Below, in pieces: positions 35,083 through 45,158 of a DNA stretch of 64,000 nucleotides; the first letter of the stretch is position 1; each line of letters starts with the position of its first letter. The position numbers and the translations under genes were made by a program. Source of the stretch: Nocardia rhamnosiphila NBRC 108938 (GTDB taxonomy: Bacteria > Actinomycetota > Actinomycetes > Mycobacteriales > Mycobacteriaceae); the NCBI RefSeq assembly GCF_000720425.1, contig NZ_JOAJ01000004.1:1-64000 (forward strand), read 5' to 3'. The notes beneath the pieces were generated by a model. That model saw nothing but the letters and a program-made list of their open reading frames with translations, was not told the origin of the DNA and ran no database searches.

Positions 35083-35317
35083 TGCCAAACGCGGCGATGC
35101 CGGTCGCAACATTCTCAGGTGTCCCTCAGGATCCCCATAACCGCCCCACACCGGGAGACGGAAGAGTGTGGGCTACGCAAGACCAGCCGACCGAGCGCGG
35201 CGGACGGGAACAACGGAGTACCGATCCACCGTTGTACCCGATGAACGACGGCCCGAACAACGGGCCGCGTATTCGAGCCTACGCCTCGGTCCCGATCAGG
35301 AGGTTGTCACCATCCAC

Positions 35318-36187
35318 ATGGTCGATGCGGCACGCGAGTCCGCCACCTTGCCCGAACTGTCCCGGGCCGACCGTTCGGCGACCCGCGCCGGGCACGGTCT
35401 ACCCGGGCCGGACGAATTCGGCCCGCGGCCGTTTACCGGGCCGGTTTCGGAGGTAGCCGCGCAGCACGACCCGGTGACCGAAGACCCCGCTCCACCGGAC
35501 GCCCTGATGGAGGTGCCCGATATGTCCATTACCGACGAGCGAGCCGAGGAATACGACGCCGCCCAGGCCGTGTTGGCCGATACGGCCTCCGAGCTCGACA
35601 GCATGCTTCCGCTCACCGGCACCGCCGCCTTCGACGCCACCGGCGACCGCACCGTGATGCCGACCTGGGACGAACTGGTCCGCGAACACGCCGATCGGGT
35701 CTACCGGCTGGCCTACCGCCTCTCCGGTGACGCGCAGGACGCCGAGGACCTCACCCAGGAAACCTTCATCCGGGTCTTCCGGTCCCTGTCGAACTACCAG
35801 CCCGGCACCTTCGAGGGCTGGCTGCACCGCATCACCACCAATCTCTTCCTGGACATGGTCCGGCGGCGCAGCCGTATCCGGATGGAGGCGCTACCGGAGG
35901 ACTACGACCGGGTACCCGCCGACGGGCCGGGGCCCGAGCAGGTCTTCCACGACGCCAGGCTCGATCCGGATCTGCAGTCCGCGCTGGACTCGCTGGCTCC
36001 GGAGTTCCGCGCCGCGGTCGTGCTCTGCGATATCGAGGGGCTGTCCTACGAGGAGATCGGCGCGACGCTCGGCGTGAAACTCGGCACGGTGCGCAGTCGA
36101 ATCCATCGCGGCCGGCAGGCACTGCGCGAGTATCTTGCGCATAATGGAGTCCAGGAGCGTTTCGCCGCCGAGGCGAGCTTCGGGTGA
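35318..36187 (+). CDS. sigE: ECF RNA polymerase sigma factor SigE
   Basis: This is an envelope- and oxidative-stress sigma factor. Region 2 is seen in [26 protein letters not shown] followed by [22 protein letters not shown]. Region 4 is in [28 protein letters not shown]. The linker [14 protein letters not shown] matches mycobacterial SigE closely. The start is uncertain. ATG 35318 (289 residues) follows AGGAGG at a rather long 14-base spacing. ATG 35522 (222 residues) follows GGAGG at 9 bases and corresponds to the short SigE form of M. tuberculosis, where several starts are used. It is followed by its anti-sigma gene, a HtrA protease and tatB. Confidence 0.93.
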   Translation: MVDAARESATLPELSRADRSATRAGHGLPGPDEFGPRPFTGPVSEVAAQHDPVTEDPAPPDALMEVPDMSITDERAEEYDAAQAVLADTASELDSMLPLTGTAAFDATGDRTVMPTWDELVREHADRVYRLAYRLSGDAQDAEDLTQETFIRVFRSLSNYQPGTFEGWLHRITTNLFLDMVRRRSRIRMEALPEDYDRVPADGPGPEQVFHDARLDPDLQSALDSLAPEFRAAVVLCDIEGLSYEEIGATLGVKLGTVRSRIHRGRQALREYLAHNGVQERFAAEASFG

Positions 36188-36251
36188 TCCTGCGATCATG
36201 ACGCCGGGATCACAGCAGTTTGTGATACCGGTCGGGAAGGATGGGCAGCGA

Positions 36252-38202
<1,951 letters not shown>

Positions 38203-38223
38203 CCCGCTGGTCGCGGCGCCGGG

Positions 38224-38229
38224 TAGCCT
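38224..38229 (+). promoter_or_regulatory. -10 element of tatB
   Basis: TAGCCT lies exactly at -12 to -7 of the GTG at 38236. A GGAG just before the start could instead act as a short ribosome-binding site on a longer transcript, so both modes are possible. Confidence 0.5.
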
Positions 38230-38235
38230 GTAGGA

Positions 38236-38652
38236 GTGTTCAGCAGTATCGGGTGGGGCGAGATGCTCGTGCTACTCGTCGCCGCCCTCGTGATTCTCGG
38301 TCCGGAGCGCCTGCCCGGCGCGGCGCGGTGGACTGCGCGCAGCCTGCGCCAAGTTCGCGATTACGCCACCGGCGCCACATCACAATTGCGGTCCGAACTC
38401 GGGCCCGAATTCGAGGAGTTGCGTAAACCGCTCGCCGACCTCCAGGAATTACGGGGTATGTCACCGCGTTCGGTGGTGACGAAACACCTCCTGAACGGCG
38501 ATGATTCCCTTTTCAAGGATCTCGACGGCGCCCTGCCGGACAGCAAGAATGTGCTGGGGACACACAGCGGGATGCCAGATTACCCGATGCCCAAGTTGGA
38601 TAAACCCTTGGAGCACAACGAACGTCCCCCGATCGATACCGACGCCACCTGA
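38236..38652 (+). CDS. tatB: Twin-arginine translocase subunit TatB
   Basis: This is a 138-residue component of the Tat receptor complex for folded proteins. The N terminus [27 protein letters not shown] gives one short transmembrane helix with the conserved Glu before it and the Gly-Pro hinge after it. An amphipathic helix ([17 protein letters not shown]) and an acidic tail follow, as in TatB. Its position after sigE-rseA-htrA is the same as in M. tuberculosis (Rv1224). Confidence 0.93.
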   Translation: MFSSIGWGEMLVLLVAALVILGPERLPGAARWTARSLRQVRDYATGATSQLRSELGPEFEELRKPLADLQELRGMSPRSVVTKHLLNGDDSLFKDLDGALPDSKNVLGTHSGMPDYPMPKLDKPLEHNERPPIDTDAT

Positions 38653-38666
38653 TCGTCAACCAGGCT

Positions 38667-38697
38667 AGACGCAGTTCAGCGTCTCCCTGTCTAGACT
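38667..38697 (+). promoter_or_regulatory. Promoter and operator-like repeat of the gene at 38704
   Basis: TAGACT (38692-38697) lies exactly at -12 to -7 of the ATG at 38704. AGACGC (38667-38672) and GCGTCT (38679-38684) form an inverted repeat at the -35 region, and GTCTAGAC (38689-38696) is a palindrome over the -10. Together they suggest a regulated, leaderless promoter. Confidence 0.55.
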
Positions 38698-38703
38698 TCG
38701 CAC

Positions 38704-39564
38704 ATGTCGGCCGATGACGTGGCGCGAATATTCGCGATCGAAGACAAAGTCGAGCGACTCAAGGCCGCCACCGAAGGTGTCGCAGCGGCTCAGCAGACCA
38801 TCAACGAACTCACCCGGATTCGGCGCGCGGTGATCCGCGAGTTACACGCCGAGGGGTGGACTTTCGCGAGAATCGGTGCCGCAGCAGGCCTTTCCCGCGC
38901 CCGGATCCACCAGGTGAGCACCCAGGGCCCGGCACCCGAGGGATTGTTCTTCGGGCACGGGCCGCTGACCCTGCTGGTCCCGGATACCCGCGCGGGCAGG
39001 CTGATCGGCGCTCCGGACCCGGCGGCGGCGCCCCGGCTGGCCGAACAGCTACGGGAACTCGGCTTCGCGGTCACCATCGAACCCTTCGCCCCGGGACGCC
39101 CGATCGATCTGCTGCGGGACGGCCTCATCGTGATCGGCGGTCCGGAACTGTCCCCGAGCCTGCGGCATCTCATCGCCGCCGACCCACGCCTGCGCCGCGC
39201 CGTGGCGCGCCCCGGGGACGGCCGGCGCGGTATCGAGGATCGCGCCGCCCGGCGTATCTACCGGCCGGCCAGCCCGGAACCGCACGATATCGCCTATCTC
39301 GCACGGCTACCGCGCCCGGACGGCCGCGGTTCGATCCTGGTTCTCGACGGCCTGCACCCACCGGGTTCGCTCGGCGCGGTACGGCTGCTGGCCACCCGGC
39401 TGGCGACCCTGCACGAACGAGCGGCCAACCGCCGCTTCTCCGTACTGATCGGCGTCCGTTACGAGCGCACCACCGGTGAACCCGTGGACGCCGATCTGCT
39501 CACCCCCGTCTATCTCCACGAACCGGTGGATTCCCGCCCCCAGGCCGTACGCCAGCGGCGCTGA
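38704..39564 (+). CDS. Putative DNA-binding protein with N-terminal helix-turn-helix, uncharacterised
   Basis: This is a 286-residue protein. Residues 10-45 form a probable coiled coil, followed by a helix-turn-helix at about 50-72 (TFARIGAAAGLSRARIHQVS) similar to sigma region 4 or small invertase-type motifs. Residues 85-270 look like an alpha/beta domain (LTLLVPDTRAGRLIG, DGLIVIGGPELSPSL, RGSILVLDGLHPPGSLGAVRLLA). The conserved-looking GGPELS and HPPGS could be a ligand-binding fold like receptor or periplasmic-type domains. I do not recognise the family. Inverted repeats over its promoter suggest that it regulates itself. Confidence 0.7.
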   Translation: MSADDVARIFAIEDKVERLKAATEGVAAAQQTINELTRIRRAVIRELHAEGWTFARIGAAAGLSRARIHQVSTQGPAPEGLFFGHGPLTLLVPDTRAGRLIGAPDPAAAPRLAEQLRELGFAVTIEPFAPGRPIDLLRDGLIVIGGPELSPSLRHLIAADPRLRRAVARPGDGRRGIEDRAARRIYRPASPEPHDIAYLARLPRPDGRGSILVLDGLHPPGSLGAVRLLATRLATLHERAANRRFSVLIGVRYERTTGEPVDADLLTPVYLHEPVDSRPQAVRQRR

Positions 39565-39802
39565 CCGCGAGCCGCGCCGACCGCGAATGATCCGCGGCCG
39601 ATACCGCCGACACGCCGGAACACCGATAGCGACAGCGAATATTAGCTGGTCGAAGAATTGCTACTGTGGTGCGCAGTAGGCCGATTTCTATTACCGCGAC
39701 CGGTTACCCGGGCCCGACGATTCGATAGCCAGAGCATTACTCGGTACCTATGCGGTGCACATGGCGATTGTCGGCTCCGAAAGATAATTCGTGGAGGCTC
39801 AG

Positions 39803-40327
39803 GTGAACGCGTTGATCATCCTGGCGGTGGCCCTGGTCGCGGTGGGCTTGCTGATCACCCTCGTCCTGTGGCTGCGCGCCCCCCATTCCGCCGAAAGCGA
39901 CTACGTGACAGTCGCCGAACTCCGCGCGCGTCTGGAAAACGAACAGGAACCTGTCGAGCAGGAAGCGGCCGAAGAGGAACCCACCGAAGCGGAAACGGCC
40001 GAAGAGCCCGGCGAAGACCGACCGGAAACCGGCGGAACCGGGGCCGCACCGGAACCGGTAGACGACGCCGACCGGCCCGCGGCGGCCGTCGTCACCCCGC
40101 CCACGGCGACCGGCGCCGGACCCGAGATACCGCCCATCGCGGAAGCCACGCCCGGCGCCGGCGGCGTCGAACCCGGAGTTCCCGGCGGGACAGCGAAGGA
40201 GACAGGAGCCGAACCGCCACCGGAAACCGAAGCCGTCGGCCGCCCGGCGAAGAAGCCCGGAGACGAGCAGCAGCCCCCGGAAACCGGAGACGAACCACCG
40301 GCGGAAAAGCCGGACCCGGACCGCTGA
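39803..40327 (+). CDS. Membrane-anchored acidic, proline-rich protein of unknown function
   Basis: This is a 174-residue protein. One N-terminal transmembrane helix (residues 2-25, ALIILAVALVAVGLLITLVLWL) is followed by a Glu/Pro/Ala/Gly-rich low-complexity tail to the end, so most of the protein is probably disordered. The start is GTG 39803, because GGAGG lies 5 bases upstream; GTG 39791 is an alternative. The 238 bp upstream are gene-free and less GC-rich. There is no recognisable family. Confidence 0.6.
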   Translation: MNALIILAVALVAVGLLITLVLWLRAPHSAESDYVTVAELRARLENEQEPVEQEAAEEEPTEAETAEEPGEDRPETGGTGAAPEPVDDADRPAAAVVTPPTATGAGPEIPPIAEATPGAGGVEPGVPGGTAKETGAEPPPETEAVGRPAKKPGDEQQPPETGDEPPAEKPDPDR

Positions 40328-40360
40328 GGCCGGCGGGCGCCGCGGTGCGGGCCCGTTCGC

Positions 40361-41299
40361 TCACGCGGCCGCGACGTCCGGCCGGATGGTGTTCATCGGC
40401 GGCCGATCGACCAGATCCACCGCGGTGCTGTGCGGCGTGAACTCGCCACCGATCAGCGGGAACTGGGTCAGCGCCGCCCCCGAATCCGGGACCCCGCTGC
40501 GACCCAGCACCGTCCCGAGGATCTGCCTGCTCATCACACCGAGATCGGCCAGCGGACGGTTGCGATGGGTGCGGACACCCAGGTTGACCTGCCCGATCGC
40601 GCTCAGGCCCAGCCGGTCGTAGGTATCGAGCAGCAACCCGATCTCCACGCCGTATCCCGGGGCGAACGGCACCGCCGTCAGTAACTCGCGGGTCCCGGCG
40701 TACTCACCGCCCAGCGGCTGCAACACCTGGGTCAGCCCCGGCCGCAGCGCGGCCAGCAGGGGCCGGGCCACGAGCTCGGTCACCCGGCCGCCACCGTGTG
40801 CGTCGACCCCGCCGCCGTGCCGCAGCGGCCGCCGGTAGTAGGCCTTCACCAGATGCAGGTCGGGAGTCGTGAGCAACGGACCGAGCAGCTTCGGCACAAA
40901 TGCCGGGTCCGGGTCGATCAGATCGGAATCGACGAACGCCACCAGATCACCGGTGGTCACCGCCAGCGAACGCCACAGCACCTCGCCCTTACCCGGGAAG
41001 GGTTCCAGCTCGGGTACGGCCTGCTCCCGGGTGATCACCTCCGCGCCGGCCGCGCGAGCGCGGTCGGCGGTGGCGTCGGTCGACCCCGAATCCAGCACCA
41101 CCAGCTCGTCCACCAGGGAGCCCAGCAGCGGACGGATACTGGCCACCACCTCGGCGACGGTTCTCTCCTCGTTCAGCGCGGGCAGCACCACCGATACGGT
41201 CCGGCCGGCCTTGGCGGCGACGAGATCGGTCACCGACCAGTCGGGGGCATCCCAGGTGTGGGTCGACGCCCAGTCGGGCTCGTGATGGGGAAATTTCAT
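40361..41299 (-). CDS. gpgS: Glucosyl-3-phosphoglycerate synthase
   Basis: This is a 312-residue GT81-family glycosyltransferase. It joins a nucleotide-glucose and 3-phosphoglycerate, the first step to methylglucose lipopolysaccharides that regulate fatty acid synthesis in mycobacteria and nocardiae. SVVLPALNEERTVAEVV is the donor-binding start. The metal-binding DSD is in LVAFVDSDLIDPDP. The acceptor region includes GGEYAGTRELL and PFAPGYGVEIGLLLD. Its ATG overlaps the folP2 stop (ATGA at 41296), so the two are coupled, as in M. tuberculosis Rv1207-Rv1208. Confidence 0.93.
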   Translation of the reverse strand: MKFPHHEPDWASTHTWDAPDWSVTDLVAAKAGRTVSVVLPALNEERTVAEVVASIRPLLGSLVDELVVLDSGSTDATADRARAAGAEVITREQAVPELEPFPGKGEVLWRSLAVTTGDLVAFVDSDLIDPDPAFVPKLLGPLLTTPDLHLVKAYYRRPLRHGGGVDAHGGGRVTELVARPLLAALRPGLTQVLQPLGGEYAGTRELLTAVPFAPGYGVEIGLLLDTYDRLGLSAIGQVNLGVRTHRNRPLADLGVMSRQILGTVLGRSGVPDSGAALTQFPLIGGEFTPHSTAVDLVDRPPMNTIRPDVAAA

Positions 41300-42177
41300 A
41301 CGAGACCTCGCAGAGTTCGCACGGGGGGCCGGATGCCCTGGATCGCGGCGATCATGTCCACGACGCGACGGGTCGCGGCAACCTCGTGCACACGGAAAAC
41401 GCGAGCACCGGCCGCGGCCGACCATGCTGTTGCCGCCAATGTGCCCTCCAGTCGTTCGGAAAGTCCGACACCTAATGTCTCTCCGATGAAATCCTTGTTG
41501 CTCAGCGCCATCAAGACCGGCCACCCGCTTTTAACAAGAACGTCCGCTGCCCGCAACAGTGCGAGCCCGTGATAGGTGTTCTTCCCGAAATCATGGGTGG
41601 GGTCGATGAGAATCGAATCCCGGCGCACCCCCGCCGCCGCGGCCTGCTCCGCCGCCCGCACCACGGTGTCGGTCACCTCCGCCACCACATCGCCGTACCG
41701 GACCCGATGCGGCCGGGTGCGCGGCACCGCCCCGCCGGTGTGACTGCATACGATCCCGGCCCCGGTCTCGGCCGCCACCGGCACCAACTCCGGATCCGCA
41801 CCCGCCCAGGTGTCGTTGATCAGATCCGCCCCCTCGGCCACCGCGGCCCGCGCCACCTCCGACCGCCAGGTGTCCACACTGATCAACAGGCCGGGATAGG
41901 CCGCGCGGATCGCCGCCACGAACGGCACCACCCGCCGCGCCTCCTCGGCCGCGTCCACATGCTCCCCCGGCCCCGCCTTCACCCCACCGATATCGACCAG
42001 ATCGGCGCCCTCGTCCACAGCCCGGGCCACCGCGGCCAGCGCGGCGGAATCGCTGAAGGTCGCGCCACGGTCGTAGAAGGAATCAGGGGTGCGGTTCACA
42101 ATGGCCATCACCAGCGCGCGATCCGTCGCGACGGTCCGGCCGCAGAGTGTCGGCAACGGCCGGACGGGCTCGAACAT
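41296..42177 (-). CDS. folP2: Dihydropteroate synthase homologue FolP2
   Basis: This is a 293-residue TIM-barrel protein of the DHPS family. MAIVNRTPDSFYDRGATFSD, the pterin-site DIGGVKAGPGE and SVDTWR are present. VNRTPDSF replaces the usual VTPDSFSD, with the same kind of change as in M. tuberculosis FolP2 (Rv1207). That protein is reported not to act as a true dihydropteroate synthase. It is co-translated with gpgS, which suggests a role tied to polysaccharide or another pathway. The ATG at 42177 has TAAACT exactly 6 bases upstream, inside the end of a structured repeat. Confidence 0.9.
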   Translation of the reverse strand: MFEPVRPLPTLCGRTVATDRALVMAIVNRTPDSFYDRGATFSDSAALAAVARAVDEGADLVDIGGVKAGPGEHVDAAEEARRVVPFVAAIRAAYPGLLISVDTWRSEVARAAVAEGADLINDTWAGADPELVPVAAETGAGIVCSHTGGAVPRTRPHRVRYGDVVAEVTDTVVRAAEQAAAAGVRRDSILIDPTHDFGKNTYHGLALLRAADVLVKSGWPVLMALSNKDFIGETLGVGLSERLEGTLAATAWSAAAGARVFRVHEVAATRRVVDMIAAIQGIRPPVRTLRGLV

Positions 42178-42183
42178 GAACTC

Positions 42184-42189
42184 AGTTTA
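42184..42189 (-). promoter_or_regulatory. -10 element of folP2 formed by the end of the structured repeat
   Basis: On the minus strand TAAACT sits at -12 to -7 of the folP2 ATG. These bases are the terminal AGTTTAT of the repeat copy that begins here, so the repeat end appears to supply the promoter. Confidence 0.55.
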
Positions 42190-42480
42190 TGGCGCGCCTT
42201 CGGCGCCCGGGGTCGAGGCCCCCTTGGTCTCGCCGTTCAGGCCTCGAGACTCGCGGCTCCGCCGCATGCACTTCGAGGCCTGAACGGCGAGACGGGCCCC
42301 AACCCTTTGAGGTGTCTCGCAACACTCGACACATGCGGTCGCGTCGGCATTCGACGCTCGGGTCGGATGCCGACTCGACCGCCCGGGCGGCCTGGCGTCT
42401 GATCCCTTTCACGAACAGCCACCCTCTCGGTGCCGAGTCTTACGAGGCCCTGAAAGGGTCGAAGGCGCCGCCGAAAAACA
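42184..42480. repeat. Structured intergenic repeat, full copy 2
   Basis: About 295 bp related along its length to 17911-18226. The 21-bp stem is 42227-42247 with 42273-42293 (perfect). The inner hairpin is 42253-42257 with 42261-42265. The second stem is 42343-42355 with 42362-42374 (13 bp with one G-T pair). The block CTCGGTGCCGAGTCTTACGA (42426-42445) is identical in both copies. It fills the space between the LOG gene stop and the folP2 start. Confidence 0.8.
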
Positions 42481-42495
42481 CTGCCCCGGATCAGC

Positions 42496-43056
42496 TCACT
42501 GATCCGAATCCTTGCTCAGGGCCGCGAAGGCTTCGGTGAGGTCGGGGGTGACCGTGATGCGGTCGAGGGCCGCCCGCGGGACGAAGCCGCGGTCGTGGAG
42601 TTCGGAGAGCCAGGTGAACAGGCCGCTGTAGTGCCCGGTGGGGTCGAGGATCGCCATCGGCTTGTTGTGCTGGCCCAGGTGGCCGCCGGTCCAGGTTTCG
42701 AAGAACTCCTCGAGGGTGCCGATTCCGCCGGGGAGGGTGAGAAAGGCGTCGGAGCGATCCTCCATCACCTGTTTGCGCTGGCGCATCGTATCGGTGACGA
42801 CCAGTTCGTCGGCGTCCACATCGGCCACCTCCTGGTGGACCAGGTGTTTCGGTATGACGCCGACCGTATTGGCGCCGCCGGCGCGGGCGGCGGTGGCCAC
42901 CGCACCCATCATGGAGACGTGCCCGCCGCCGGATACCAGTTGCCACCCGCGCCGGGCTATTTCGGTGCCGACCCGGGCCGCCAATTCGAGCTGATCGGGG
43001 TCGGTGGTACCGGCCGAGCAGTACACGCACACCGCGAAGGGCCGCGGAGTCACCAT
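42496..43056 (-). CDS. LOG family nucleotide phosphoribohydrolase, short form (Rv1205-like)
   Basis: This is a 186-residue Rossmann-type protein of the LOG family, which releases free bases such as cytokinins from nucleoside monophosphates. VCVYCSAGT at the N terminus, LVSGGGHVSMMGAVA and the catalytic motif LPGGIGTLEEFFETWT are present. M. tuberculosis Rv1205 makes cytokinins by this reaction. The start overlaps the stop of the second LOG gene by 7 bp, so the two paralogues form an operon. In vivo substrates are not established here. Confidence 0.88.
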   Translation of the reverse strand: MVTPRPFAVCVYCSAGTTDPDQLELAARVGTEIARRGWQLVSGGGHVSMMGAVATAARAGGANTVGVIPKHLVHQEVADVDADELVVTDTMRQRKQVMEDRSDAFLTLPGGIGTLEEFFETWTGGHLGQHNKPMAILDPTGHYSGLFTWLSELHDRGFVPRAALDRITVTPDLTEAFAALSKDSDQ

Positions 43057-43853
43057 TCGTCCTCCGTCCCGACCTTCTCGATGGTGGCGGCGCCCGGTTC
43101 GGACTCCTGGATGATGCGCACCACGTCCTCGACCGAGTCGGTGACGTGCAGCAGATCGATATCGCCCGGGGAGATACGACCGTCGGCGGCCAGGGACCCG
43201 CGTATCCAGTCCACCAGCGGCGCCCAGTACCGGCTGCCGAACAGGATGATCGGGAACCGGGTGATCTTGCGGGTCTGCACCAGGGTGAGCGCCTCGAACA
43301 GTTCGTCCAGGGTGCCGTATCCGCCGGGCATACAGACGAAGGCCTGGGAGTACTTCACGAACATCGTCTTGCGCACGAAGAAGTAGCGGAAGTTTATCCC
43401 CAGATCGACCCAGTCGTTGAGGCTCTGCTCGAACGGCAGCTCGATACCCAGTCCGATGGAGTAGCCGCCGGCCTCGGAGGCTCCGCGGTTGGCCGCCTCC
43501 ATCACCCCGGGACCGCCGCCGGTGATGACCGCGAAACCGGCGGTCGCCAGGGCCGCGCCCAGTTCCCGCGCGGCCTGGTACTCCGGATTACCGGGTTCGG
43601 TACGTGCCGAACCGAAGACGCTCACCGCGCGCGGAACCTCCGCCAGCGCGCCGAAACCCTCGACGAATTCGGCCTGGATCCGCAGCACCCGCCACGGGTC
43701 GGTGTGTACCCAGTCGCTGTCGCTGCGCTGATCGAGCAGATGCTGGTCGGCGGTGGTGCCCCGCGGGGTCCGTTCCCGGCGGAACATGATGGGCCCGCGG
43801 TAGCGGGTCTTGGGTTTGCCGGCCATCCCGGATTCGGCGGCGTCGGTAGACAT
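43050..43853 (-). CDS. LOG family protein, long form
   Basis: This is a 267-residue second member of the LOG family. An N-terminal extension of about 70 basic residues precedes the domain (AVSVFGSARTEPGNPEYQ, ITGGGPGVMEAANRGA). The catalytic motif is present as MPGGYGTLDELFEALT. It is a distant paralogue of the downstream gene and not a recent duplicate. ATG 43853 has TACACT exactly 6 bases upstream, so the operon is probably leaderless. Its role alongside the short LOG protein is unknown. Confidence 0.85.
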   Translation of the reverse strand: MSTDAAESGMAGKPKTRYRGPIMFRRERTPRGTTADQHLLDQRSDSDWVHTDPWRVLRIQAEFVEGFGALAEVPRAVSVFGSARTEPGNPEYQAARELGAALATAGFAVITGGGPGVMEAANRGASEAGGYSIGLGIELPFEQSLNDWVDLGINFRYFFVRKTMFVKYSQAFVCMPGGYGTLDELFEALTLVQTRKITRFPIILFGSRYWAPLVDWIRGSLAADGRISPGDIDLLHVTDSVEDVVRIIQESEPGAATIEKVGTEDEW

Positions 43854-43859
43854 GGCCGC

Positions 43860-44000
43860 AGTGTATTGGGCGCGCACGGGGTCGAGGCCCCTGAGGTCCC
43901 CCCGCCGCGCCCGCGGGCCGTGCGCTGCGCGCATGCCTCGTACGGCCGGCCGGCTCGCTCGGTCCCGGCTCGGCCGGCGCCGCCGATACGCCGGAGCGGG
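43860..44000. repeat. Diverged or truncated copy of the structured repeat, with the LOG operon -10 element
   Basis: The first 31 bases (TGTATTGGGCGCGC...GGGGTCGAGGCCCC) match the left end of the full repeats. The rest is GC-rich, includes GCGCGCATGC and short palindromes such as GGCCGGCC, and is much diverged. The minus-strand TACACT (43860-43865) at the outermost edge is the predicted -10 of the LOG operon. It fills the gap after the dapE stop. Confidence 0.45.
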
Positions 44001-45098
44001 CTAGGGCGAAGCTGTGAGGTAGCGGCGCAGCATCTCGGTGACCGCGGTGATCTGGGCCAACGGGACGTGCTCGTCGCGTTTGTGCGCGAGGTTGGGGTCG
44101 CCGGGGCCGAAGTTCACGGCGGGGATACCGCGGGCGGCGAACCGGGAGACATCGGTCCATCCGTATTTGGCCCGCACGCCCGCCGACCCGTGCGCCCGCA
44201 CCGTGTCGACCAGCCCGCGCGCCGCGGGGGCGGTGAGGCCGGGCAGCGCGCCGGCAGCCGAGTCGGTGACCTCCAGGTCGAGTTCGATATCCGCGAACAC
44301 CTCGCGCACGTGGTCGATCGCCTGCTCCACCGAACGGTCCGGGGCGAACCGGAAATTCACCTCGACCTCGGCCTCGTCCGGCACCACGTTCCCCGCGACC
44401 CCGCCGCCGACGCGGACCGCGGACAGCCCCTCCCGGTAACGGCAACCGTCGATCTCGACCTCCCTGGCCCGGTACTCCGCGAGCCGCGCCAGGACCGGCG
44501 CCAATCGGTGGATCGCATTGTCGCCGAGCCAGGAGCGGGCCGAATGCGCACGCACCCCGGTGGTCCGCAAGCGGACCCGCAGCGTGCCCTGGCAACCGGC
44601 CTCGATCCAGCCGCCGGAGGGTTCGCCCAGGATCGCCAGATCACCGTCCAGCCATTCCGGCACTTCCCGCTCGATGGCGGTGAGTCCGTTGAATTCGGCG
44701 GAGATCTCCTCGCAGTCGTAGAAGATCAGGGTCAGATCGTGGACCGGTTCGGCGACGGTGGCAGCCAGATGCAGGAACACCGCGTCGCCCGATTTCATAT
44801 CCACCGAACCGCAACCGTAGAAGACCTCGGCGCCGTTCTCGGTGGTGAACCGGCCCGGCACATTGTCCGCGATCGGCACGGTGTCCAGATGCCCTGCCAG
44901 CACGACCCGGGTCGGCAGTCCCCGGTTCGTCCGGGCGAGCACCACATTGCCGCGGCGCAGCACCTCGAAACCGCTGGTCTGGGTGCGCAGCGCCGTTTCC
45001 ACGGCAGCCGTGATCGCGGCCTCGCCCCGAGAAACGCTCGGGATGTCGACGAGGGCCGCGGTGAGGGCGATGGGATCGGCGTGCAGGTCGAGTGTCAC
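44001..45098 (-). CDS. dapE: Succinyl-diaminopimelate desuccinylase
   Basis: This is a 365-residue M20-family zinc amidohydrolase. It removes succinate from N-succinyl-LL-diaminopimelate on the way to lysine and peptidoglycan. Zinc ligands are seen in [22 protein letters not shown] (shared Asp), YDCEE and the late [14 protein letters not shown]. The dimerisation domain with [11 protein letters not shown] lies between. GTG 45098 is preferred because it gives the family N terminus [11 protein letters not shown]. It is divergent from dapD, as in M. tuberculosis Rv1202/Rv1201c. Confidence 0.92.
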   Translation of the reverse strand: MTLDLHADPIALTAALVDIPSVSRGEAAITAAVETALRTQTSGFEVLRRGNVVLARTNRGLPTRVVLAGHLDTVPIADNVPGRFTTENGAEVFYGCGSVDMKSGDAVFLHLAATVAEPVHDLTLIFYDCEEISAEFNGLTAIEREVPEWLDGDLAILGEPSGGWIEAGCQGTLRVRLRTTGVRAHSARSWLGDNAIHRLAPVLARLAEYRAREVEIDGCRYREGLSAVRVGGGVAGNVVPDEAEVEVNFRFAPDRSVEQAIDHVREVFADIELDLEVTDSAAGALPGLTAPAARGLVDTVRAHGSAGVRAKYGWTDVSRFAARGIPAVNFGPGDPNLAHKRDEHVPLAQITAVTEMLRRYLTASP

Positions 45099-45106
45099 AG
45101 CGTACG

Positions 45107-45150
45107 AGCGTAGAGGGGCCCCACCGTGACAGACCGCCGGTGGGTAGGCT
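45107..45150. promoter_or_regulatory. Divergent dapE/dapD promoter region
   Basis: TACGCT on the minus strand (45107-45112) is 8 bases before the dapE GTG. TAGGCT on the plus strand (45145-45150) is 8 bases before the dapD GTG at 45159. With starts only 60 bp apart, the two lysine-pathway genes share one short control region, and both mRNAs would have almost no leader. Confidence 0.55.
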
Positions 45151-45158
45151 TCCGTGTC

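Noticed and set aside
34104..35456. A 450-codon plus-strand frame
   Set aside because: It runs antisense to the O-methyltransferase and into the sigE leader; it has no family motif and Arg/Pro-heavy composition.
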